A stretch of 64,000 nucleotides of DNA from Siphonodentalium dalli (lineage: Eukaryota; Mollusca; Scaphopoda; Gadilida; Siphonodentaliidae). Shown piece by piece: positions 56,430 through 64,000 of the stretch (the first letter of the stretch is position 1; every line of letters begins with the position of its first letter). The position numbers were made by a program, and so were the translations under genes. The notes beneath the pieces were generated by a model that saw only the letters and a program-made list of their open reading frames with translations, made no database searches and was not told the origin of the DNA. The stretch spans positions 213,744,373 through 213,808,372 of the forward strand of contig CP136061.1 in assembly GCA_032622095.1 (NCBI GenBank), given 5' to 3'.

Positions 56430-56454
56430 ATAAAATTGAATTGAATTGAATTGA
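56430..56454 (+). repeat. (TTGAA)n LINE 3' tail
   Basis: AATAAAATTGAATTGAATTG: a polyadenylation-like hexamer running straight into pentamer repeats, marking the 3' end of the LINE. Confidence 0.85.
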
Positions 56455-56520
56455 CAATCTAGAGTTATCATCTGGAAACCAAAAGCGAACGGACGGACTG
56501 ACAGACGGAACACTCTCCTT
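56455..56520. repeat. Host repeat H49 (copy 2, right part)
   Basis: CAATCTAGAGTTATCATCTG continues the repeat interrupted at 49637. It then runs into GGACGGACTGACAGACGG, a frequent 3'-end motif of invertebrate LINE-derived repeats. Confidence 0.7.
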
Positions 56521-57640
56521 ATATATTATTTGACTATGGCTGATTTTTTATTATTGAATCATAAGCTGTCAATCCACGGAATACTGTAAAACAATTGGCT
56601 GTCACACATGTAGCCAAACAGGTTATATCTCAATAACCTGAATTTCTTTAATACTTTCCGCTACAGGTTACAAGCAACTAATTATATAGAGTTACGCTTC
56701 TTGAATTTGTGAAACTCGAGTCCGCATAAAACAAAATCTGGCTGCTGATTGGTTGATTATCATTGAGGGAAATTTCCCTAAGCGGAAACAGAAAATCATA
56801 GCCCACGTAAATATGGCGATCATGTATGTTTAGATGTCCAAGAAGAGTCAGGTGAATTCCCGAAGTTATGGAATGGGTCTGGGTATTTTTATGCTGCTGA
56901 TTTTTGTGCAGTAAATGGGGTAGTTGTGGAAATGCAAGTTTATCGTTTGAAAACAATTCCGAAAAGGGTGCGTTTGTTGTCATAGCCTGCTGTAGCGGAT
57001 GACGTTCTAATGGAAAATTGACAAATTGGAGTTAATAATAGGCTTAACCAATGACCGGTGGGACTTCTAGTTAACACTGTCGCCTATAGAAAAATAATTA
57101 GTTGTTTGTAACCTACAGTCTGTCAACCACTTATCCCATAAATCGATAGCTTTAAATTATTGACTTCTTTCCGCTACATAAATGACAGATATTATCACGC
57201 TATATACCGCGTGCTAAAAATATGCTTGAACAATATTCGATACTTCCTACGATATAAAAGGGATTTTCAATATTGCATCAAAATTCCGTTGGGCGTGAGA
57301 CTGCTCGGCAAATAACCGTACAACTGGCAACAAGCCGGTGTTAACATTTGCAAAGAAATGAAACAGGGACATTGAAACTACCAAGTATCATCACCGACGA
57401 AATATTTAAGAACACGAGCACCCAGCTAGCCATTGCGTGATCAATTGTAATTAGCCAATCAGAAATGATGAATTGATGACGACACTTGATCAATAGATCA
57501 CTAAATGTCTGAGCGACAGCGTGTCTATTTCAATTCTATGTGTGGTTTTCTTCGGAAAGTTTTACGATCGTTTCACTTCTAACTTCAACTTATGGTGGTT
57601 CTTCAGTGAAATGACAGATTATATTTTAACCCTTGGATAC
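56521..57640. other. Probable intron sequence, no element recognised
   Basis: Lies 3' (minus sense) of the VPS13-like exon. No further exon with conserved residues was found by eye. Confidence 0.4.
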
Positions 57641-57933
57641 CATTTTCAAATGGATTCTCTGGATTTGCCATCAGAAATTCTTGCACTGTTATCAGCCAGT
57701 CGAAGATACACATCATCTTCATGTTGTTGAGTAGGATAGTAAACTGGGTTCCCTCCCTTGTTGATCTGAAATGCAGCTCCATCTGTAGGTTGTTCTGGTT
57801 TGCACGAGCCTTACTCTTCTGTAGTATTTGAGTAAAAACATTTGGCCTGGTATTCATAGGTGCATCTTGAAAAGAAATTGGGCCAGGGAATAATTTTATA
57901 CCAAGTGTATCTTTTGTTTCACAGCCAAATTTG
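57641..57933 (-). CDS. Internal exon, probable VPS13-family lipid-transfer protein
   Basis: 293 bases, read on the minus strand. The acceptor is a T-rich tract ending AAAG|C at 57933/57934 and the donor is AATG|GTATCC at 57641/57640. The frame is open throughout. It includes LGIKLFPGPISF, then LQMELHFRSTREGTQFTILL and a hydrophobic CIFDWLITVQEFL. The pattern M-LH-RST-EGTQ-T--LNN followed by DWL--V-F is, from memory, typical of VPS13 proteins, large bridge-like proteins that carry bulk phospholipid between membranes at contact sites. The flanking exons were not found, so introns must be long, as expected in repeat-rich DNA. Family assignment is tentative; that it is a real conserved exon is more secure. 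Confidence 0.55.
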
Positions 57934-58021
57934 CTTTAAAAAAAAGATTTATTATATTTGATCTGCAAGGTTAAACGTCAGCTAAGAATATTGATAATAA
58001 TCTTAGACATTTCTCATTTAA

Positions 58022-58333
58022 CCCTTTACCCAACAAACCGGCCAAAAACGGCCAAATAAAGCTGCAACAGCCTAAAGTATCTTGGGTCTGTCTCAATACA
58101 AATGTGGATATCATTGGAACCGGCTCATTGACCACATTGTGATGGTTACAGTTATGCCCTGTGCCAATGCATTCTCTTATATATGCGAGTCGACCATAGG
58201 TCGCCTCGCATATATAAGATGCATTTTTAATGTGTTAAGCCAATGCATTCTCTTATATATGCTAGGCGACCTATGGTCGACTCGCATATATAAGAGAATG
58301 CATTGGCACAGGGCCGTTCTGTTGGGTAAAGGG
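58022..58333. mobile_element. Multi-hairpin TTAA MITE (copy D, complete ends)
   Basis: 312 bp, TTAA at 58018-58021 and 58334-58337, ends CCCTTTACCCAACA and TGTTGGGTAAAGGG. Same orientation as copy A, including the AAACCGGCCAAAAACGGCC subterminal segment. The AT-rich middle is mostly deleted so the two hairpins nearly touch. Confidence 0.85.
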
Positions 58334-58339
58334 TTAATA

Positions 58340-58938
58340 AATAATTCTTGTTTCGATTAAGGGTATGTTTTATAACCGAACAGTTTGAAGACGCGTGGCG
58401 CGTTATAAAATGAATCTTCGACCTTTTCGATTATAATTGCATAACCTTAATCGGAACAAGAGTTATTTATTAAAATATATGTAACCTGATACATTATGCC
58501 CAATTACATAATTATACAACAATGATTTATCGGGGACAGCATAATTGTAATGGGTGACCCTTTTCATGTCCATTATACAAATATCATACTCGCTGACAAC
58601 GGTACAATCGCCTATGGTGCATCTAGATGTTTGCTTTGAGACCTACTATCAATTGATGCCCCACACTATGTCCAAACCTATTTTTCTGTTATTACCGCAC
58701 CAAATATCACTGACACAAATGACCATCTACCCCTGCGAAGAACATCAAATGTTATACTTTTAGTTGTTTCTATATTTGTTTTGATGCTGATATTATCATT
58801 ATGTTAGCGTCATAATGCTCATTACTTCTATCACCTTTCGTAATCCATATAATGTCAATATGTGTAAACACTGTTTGAAATTAACAATTACTACTTCTCT
58901 TTCTTCCGCTTCGCTCTATGTTCTGTTACAAGTTTACC
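58340..58938. other. Probable intron, no element recognised
   Basis: AT-rich; lies 5' (minus sense) of the VPS13-like exon. Confidence 0.4.
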
Positions 58939-58940
58939 TA

Positions 58941-58979
58941 CAGTAATGCCCTAAATAACAATAAGGCGATGGGTTACTG
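58941..58979. mobile_element. Possible miniature TA-flanked element (39 bp)
   Basis: TA-CAGTAATGCCC...GGGTTACTG-TA. The ends resemble the CAGTAACGCCC termini of the hairpin at 811-988, with almost nothing between them. Could be an internal-deletion relic or chance. Confidence 0.35.
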
Positions 58980-58984
58980 TAAGC

Positions 58985-59340
58985 AGACATCGCTCTCCAA
59001 GATTCTGTTCTTCCCTATTCTCTCCTATATCATGTTTTATTCATTTTTGTGTAATATATGAATTAATGTGAACCAGAATAATGCTTTGGGAAGGAATAAA
59101 TATTGTTTAAGCCTTGTTCCATACTGGCATATTCCCAGTCGACTCTTATTGAAGGTCATATCATTCATCAGTGAAGGCTTTTGGCTTAAAGAAATTGATC
59201 GATAATTGCATCATGGGTCATTATGTGCCACTTGTCACTACAATCCAACAATTATCCTGGTTGTGAAAGAACAATCTCAAAGACACTCCATATTGCAGTA
59301 GCGGCTGACCCCCTCGCAGCACCCCCAGCAACGATGGCTA
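58985..59340. other. No gene recognised
   Basis: AT-rich spacer. Confidence 0.4.
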
Positions 59341-59343
59341 ATA

Positions 59344-59917
59344 CCTTACTCGTATTTAAATTCGCGCAGTACTATTTTTCGCGCACCCATCGGTGCGCGA
59401 ATTTAAAACTGAGCGAAAAATAGTACGACTGCCAAGTTTAATCTAAACCAAAGTTCATAAGAAATACAAGAGGGCTATGTTTACATATATTATGAACGGT
59501 TGAATAGACAATTACGCATATACATGTATGCATATATTTACATTCGGTCAACCGCCATCAAGACCATTGCTCACAATGACAAGCTACAAATCGTGATAAC
59601 ATAGACATTGTTGAAATGCTTGTTTAAGAAATACTAATGCTCCAGGTCGCCACAAAATTATGAGGTATGTAGTTACTATTGTATTGTCAACACGATGTAA
59701 ACCCGCCGCGATGGTGTTTAATATGCACATATACTATTCCAGCAATGACTAAGAACCGAAACTGTCATCAACTCCAAGATATACGAAAATACCACATAAA
59801 TATTACGAAAATATTTTAGTCAGTTTTGAATTCGCGCAGCTAGATGCGCGAATTTAAAGTGCACTAATTCAAAACTGAGCGAAAAATAGTACTGCGCGAA
59901 TTTAAATACGAGTAAGG
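59344..59917. mobile_element. TA-flanked MITE with ~40-bp TIRs
   Basis: TIR CCTTACTCGTATTTAAATTC... is repeated inverted at the right end, with TA at 59342-59343 and 59918-59919. Next to the TIRs are further palindromes (GCGCACCCATCGGTGCGC; GCGCAGCTAGATGCGC) and a repeated AAACTGAGCGAAAAATAGTA. TA target choice suggests Tc1/mariner mobilisation. Non-coding. Confidence 0.85.
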
Positions 59918-60274
59918 TATACATGTGTAAAGGAGAACGGATATCTAGCTCTTTCTGGTTAATCTATGACAGTGCAGCTAAGAATTATACTGTGACTTGA
60001 TCATCGACCCATCAATTACAACGTTACAATTTGAAGCATCTACCAACTATACATTCAATGACCCTATTTGATTCAGCAGCAGCGACAATTCATTGGTTTC
60101 TTTAGTGAAAGCTTCTTGTGGGAATTGCTGTGGTTCTTAAGGTTAATAACTAGAATCTTATCACCATAAGCATACACTTCATATATAGTCTGGGAGCCGA
60201 TCCGCCACCGGCTCTTTGTTGCTGTCGTTAACCCCTTTCTGTCTTTACTAAATGGTTTCTTCCATTAGTTTTAA

Positions 60275-60430
60275 CACTTTCGTGGCGGGAGCTGAGCTGG
60301 TGCAGCATTAAAGATCACGTGCCAGTGCATTACCATACATGGGAGCCTTCCATGGGAGCCTCGCATATATAAGAGCATGAACTGGCACATGGTTCTCGCA
60401 AAATATCAGGACGCTGCAGCCATGGAAGGG
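60275..60430. mobile_element. TTAA MITE, CCCTTYCATGGC family (copy 2, 156 bp)
   Basis: TTAA at 60271-60274 and 60431-60434. Ends CACTTTCGTGGCGGGAGC and the complement of CCCTTCCATGGCTGCAGC. The interior has short hairpins with CATGGGAGCC and GCATATATAAGAG, like the copy at 48292. Confidence 0.8.
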
Positions 60431-60434
60431 TTAA

Positions 60435-61650
60435 GTATACATTGGAAAGGTACATGTATATCATTCATTTTGATGGGTATTCAGGAATAAAACCAGTTCT
60501 AATTAAAATTAGACTCCGGAAGAGTGTTAATAAAATATATAGGAATGCGATTACCAGCAGATAGCATTACATCACTGTCAGCCAATCAAAACACTGAACA
60601 GTAAAGTGTTGAAGTGAATAAAGCGATTGTCGGAATTCCGTGACTCCGTAGTGTATGGGCACATAGCTAAACGTGGCATAATAAATTCCCTATCCCAGCA
60701 TTTCACATTGCTAATTTCACACATTGTTTACACATATGGACATTACATGGATTACGACAACTAATTAAACACTAACATGCGTATATGAAGAGTCAAGAAT
60801 TTACTAATAATACGGAGAAAGGAGAATAGAATTAAAGTGATGTGAAACGTAAATTGAACCTCACAATTGAGTTCCCTGCGTTATTCTGTGGAAAGACTGA
60901 ATAAAATAACCCCCATACACGAAATGCCCCAACCAGATATCAGTTTGTACTAATTATACGGCCACGTAACTAACTATTTACTTTCCCTCAATCGGGACGA
61001 ATAATTCCACTGTAAACGCGAAATAAATACACCAACGAGTTGTCGTGTGCAGTCGCGGAAACACCCGAACACTTCCGACTTGGTCGGGATTGAGTCGGCT
61101 TTCGTTCTCAGAAAATAGCTTCCGTGGAGGGAGGCCGTTTGCTGGAATAGCGTAACATCAGCTTAATAAAACGAAAAACAAGCGGTATAGTCAATTCGAA
61201 TGGGAGGGATATAAAAGGAATTATTGCCTGAAATCACCAACGGAAGAACATTGACCGAGTTATGAAAGAATTATAATCAAAGTGGTCATGATCGAGCAAT
61301 GAACAACGGTAACAGTTGAAAATGTTACTATTTATAGAAATTTGTAATCGTTGCAGATCGTTGACCGATTTTATGATCGATCTACAGCAGGTACAGTCTC
61401 GTGCAGAAAGAGTTGTCTTACATGTGTATTTCAAACTGTTTAATTACCTGTGCAATGCTACATGTGTGCCATATTGCTATTCACTATTCTAGTACAGACC
61501 GTATTTGTTTGGGACAGCGATGGTGATATAGATATCCATATGGAATTATGTTTTCTTCACTTTTTGAGTTTATATAGGCCCAAATAAATATACCAAAAGA
61601 TGGACTCAATCATTGACAGTTAAAATTGGATGGAATTAAAGAAGTGTTGT
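60435..61650. other. No gene recognised
   Basis: Contains a TATAAAAGG string near 61208, but no plausible first exon follows on the plus strand. Confidence 0.4.
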
Positions 61651-61654
61651 GTAT

Positions 61655-62910
61655 TTGCACTAAGTAAGCGCAATTGCTTTATGCTTAAGCGCAAATATTT
61701 GTATGCAAATAAATAATAAATGTAAAAAAGACTCCCATGTGATTTGCTCTAAACTCAAATTAACTCAGGCCATAAAACATTACTCGAGGACTCCACCCAG
61801 ATCCCATACTAAGATGGATATTCAGACTGAGGAAACCAGTTGGAGATAGGTACATGTATTTGCTTAAGCATAATTCATTTCAATTACGCTTCAGTGTAAA
61901 TGAAATCCACTTAAGCGTAAATGAGTTGCGCTTAACCGTAATTCATATACACTCCCATTGAACTCCACATACTCAACCTGAAATGGATGCAACCACATTA
62001 CTAATGCCAGTAAGTTAACATACATCAGATTATACAAATATACATATAAAGTAAGACAGCCGATGAAATTATTGCTCTTAATATAATTCCAATGTATTAT
62101 GATAACGCATACGTCAATTATGCTTAAGCGTAAATGATTACATTAAGCGTAACTGATTTATGCTTAAGCGTAAATTATTTACGCTTAAATGCAATTAGTT
62201 AATATAAAATGTGAAAATGAATCATTTGCGCTTAAGAGCAAGTATATGTCTATCAATATATTTGCGCTTAAGCGAAAATACCTAACACTCCCTTACTTCC
62301 CTCTGATTGTGAATGATAGAGTCCATCTCATAGTATATTATCATGGACCCATAGTAGTAGCCCCATATAATACTGAAACATTGAAGAACAAATATTTCCA
62401 TATGCATATATCATGCAGCATCTCTGTCCCTGGTGTCCCAAGAATTGGTGCCTCACTCCCAGAGCTCTAGTATATTTTATTAAAGGGACATCTCCTACAC
62501 ATATATATACCATTTCCATGGCCATAAATATGGAATTCGGGGTTACTGGGGACTCGCTTCCCTCATATGGTGTACTTATTGACTTGAAATTGGGGAAAAC
62601 CCCAATTATCATATTATCAACATCCCTGTCCCCAAGAATTTGTGTCTCCATCCCAGAGATCTAGTATATTTTATAAAAGAGATATATCCTGCACATATCT
62701 CTACCATTTCCATGGTCATAAAAGAGATATTGGGGTTACTGGGGGGGGGGGTGCTTCCCTCACATGGTGGGTCTGTGCCATTTAAAATTAATTCAGGGGG
62801 GTGATATCAATGCATATTAATTTTTATTTATTTGCGCAAATGATTTACACTGAAGCGCAAATGATAGATGTTATTTTGCGAAATATTTGCGCTTGATCGT
62901 AAATGAATAA
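61655..62910. repeat. Field of interspersed GCTTAAGCG palindromes
   Basis: About a dozen copies or half-copies of an imperfect palindrome of the form ATTTGCGCTTAAGCGCAAAT (variants with TAC/GTA in place of TGC/GCA) at about 61663, 61690, 61862, 61885, 61912, 61928, 62123, 62140, 62164, 62180, 62229, 62266, 62833 and 62880. They are not evenly spaced. The sequence AATAATAAATGTRAAA marks both ends of the field (61711 and 62909). Confidence 0.8.
62416..62775. repeat. Two diverged direct copies of a ~150-bp unit
   Basis: CCAAGAATTGGTGCCTC...CTCTAGTATATTTTAT...GGGGTTACTGGGG occurs at about 62438-62575 and about 62630-62775. It interrupts the palindrome field. Confidence 0.75.
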
Positions 62911-62929
62911 TAAATGTGAAATGGGTATC

Positions 62930-63930
62930 CCATACATGAAATACCTTATCTATATGCTATAGCGCGTATATCCTACAGGTCTGGGTGAACCACCGATCAA
63001 TCAATAACAGCCCGATCGGGCTAAAGTAGACCGATCAGGCTAAAATAGACCGATCGTTCTTTCACAGCCAGCTTGAATCATGGATAAAGGGAGTAGGCCT
63101 ACTCTAAATTGTTCTTTCAAGTGAAATAGGCCTCCCATACATGAAACGCCTTATCTATATACTATAGCGCGCATACCCTACAGGTCTGGGTGAACCACCG
63201 ATCAATCAATAATAGCCCGATCGGGCTAAACTGGACCGATCGGGCTAAAATAGACCGATCGGTCTTTCACAGCCAGCCTGAATCTTGGATAAAGGGAGTA
63301 GGCCTAATATAAATTGTTCTTTCAAGTGAAATAGGCCTCCCATACATAAAACGCCTTATCTATATCCTATAGTGCGCATATCCTACAGGTCTGGGTGAAC
63401 CACCGATCAATCAATAATAGCCCGATCGGGCTAAAATAGACCGATCGGGCTAAAATAGACCGATCGGTCTTTCACAGCCAGCCTGAATCTTGGATAAAGG
63501 GAGTAGGCCTACTATAAATTGTTCTTTCAAGTGAAATAGGCCTCCCATACATAAAACGCCTTATCTATATCCTATAGTGCGCATATCCTACAGGTCTGGG
63601 TGAACCACCGATCAATCAATAATAGCCCGATCGGGCTAAAATAGACCGATCGGTCTTTCACAGCCAGCCTGAATCTTGGATAAAGGGAGTAGGCCTACTC
63701 TAAATTGTTCTTTCAAGTGAAATGGGCCTCCCATAGTATTACATGAAACGCCTTATCTATATGCTGTAGCGTGCATATCCTATAGGTCTGGGTGAACCAC
63801 CGATCAATCAATAATAGCCCGATCGGGCTAAAATATACCGATCGGGCTAAAATAATACCATCGGTCTTTCACAGCCAGCATGAATCTTTGATAAAGGGAG
63901 CAGGCCTACTCTAAATTGTTCTTTCAAGTT
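62930..63930. repeat. ~205-bp tandem satellite, about five units
   Basis: CTGGGTGAACCACCGATCAA recurs at 62981, 63186, 63391, 63596 and 63788 (steps of 205, 205, 205 and 192). Each unit includes a 19-base submodule CCGATCGGGCTAAAATAGA present one, two or three times, preceded by the palindrome GCCCGATCGGGC. Adjacent units differ by only a few bases. Confidence 0.95.
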
Positions 63931-64000
63931 ACAACCATTTTTTTGTAAAAAAATTATTCTGATTCATTTTGAAACTAATGAAAGACAATTTTGAAAATAA

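Larger units (their letters stand above)
49638..56450 (+). mobile_element. Apparently full-length non-LTR retrotransposon
   Basis: About 6.8 kb between the two halves of host repeat H49: a ~240-base 5' UTR, ORF1 (49876-50700), a long 2.19-kb inter-ORF stretch, ORF2 (52892-56065) and a ~385-base 3' UTR with AATAAA before a (TTGAA)n tail. TTGA occurs at both edges (49634-49637 and 56451-56454), so it may be a short target duplication or tail-primed microhomology. Both ORFs are open, suggesting recent activity. The short-repeat tail instead of poly(A) fits the CR1/L2/Jockey groups. Confidence 0.75.

Noticed and set aside
56678-56983. 101-residue minus-strand frame as the next VPS13-like exon
   Set aside because: No resemblance to the family and no convincing splice sites; composition is like non-coding DNA.
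61200-61440. TATAAAAGG as a promoter
   Set aside because: No plausible transcript or first exon follows; similar strings occur at 57.25 kb and inside MITEs.
62930-63930. CRISPR or rDNA spacer repeats
   Set aside because: Long 205-bp near-identical units with no spacers and no rRNA sequence; this is a satellite.

Overview
This window is animal nuclear DNA, AT-rich, with no operons and almost no long reading frames. It is dominated by mobile elements. The tRNA-derived SINE with an (AATC)n tail, the CR1/L2-type LINEs, the TTAA- and TA-flanked foldback MITEs and a lineage-specific peptide-type GPCR suggest a marine lophotrochozoan, probably a mollusc. That placement is inference from repeat style; no marker gene in the window proves it.

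Host genes are few. A single-exon class A GPCR lies at 6044-7099 (+). One internal exon at 57641-57933 (-), with good splice sites, resembles the VPS13 lipid-transfer protein family. The first 90 bases encode the acidic C-terminus of an unidentified protein.

Region by region. 0.5-3.2 kb: a decayed LINE (-) broken by a TA-flanked hairpin with perfect 81-bp arms and by a TTAA-flanked MITE. 4.6-8.6 kb: a MITE, the GPCR, and a Helentron-like element containing a 63-bp-arm hairpin. 8.6-16.4 kb: TTAA MITEs, a multi-hairpin MITE family and two large foldback elements. 16.7-19.9 and 22.7-24.9 kb: two old colinear duplicate blocks. Each serves as the empty site for insertions in the other, namely a foldback element with 16-bp-repeat ends (9-bp TSD), a TTAA MITE, and a TIR element carrying a RecQ-type helicase fragment (9-bp TSD). 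23.85-29.23 kb: a nearly identical 2.69-kb tandem duplication. 29.5-31.9 kb: a further tandem duplication with a second set of 16-bp repeats in inverted arrangement. 33.4-34.2 kb: a foldback element holding a multi-hairpin MITE. 36.9-43.5 kb: a broken LINE whose ORF1 has an SGNH-esterase-like domain split exactly by a second Helentron-like copy, ending near an (ATC)n array. 44.3-47.8 kb: diverged repeats and a TGTGTA-rich TIR element. 49.64-56.45 kb: an apparently full-length LINE with intact ORF1 and ORF2, inserted in a recognisable host repeat. 58-64 kb: more MITEs, a field of GCTTAAGCG palindromes and a 205-bp satellite.

There is no gene pathway here. The biology is layered transposition. 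Several insertions can be ordered in time and defined to the base because undisturbed paralogous sites are present in the same window. All calls come from reading the sequence; none was checked against a database.
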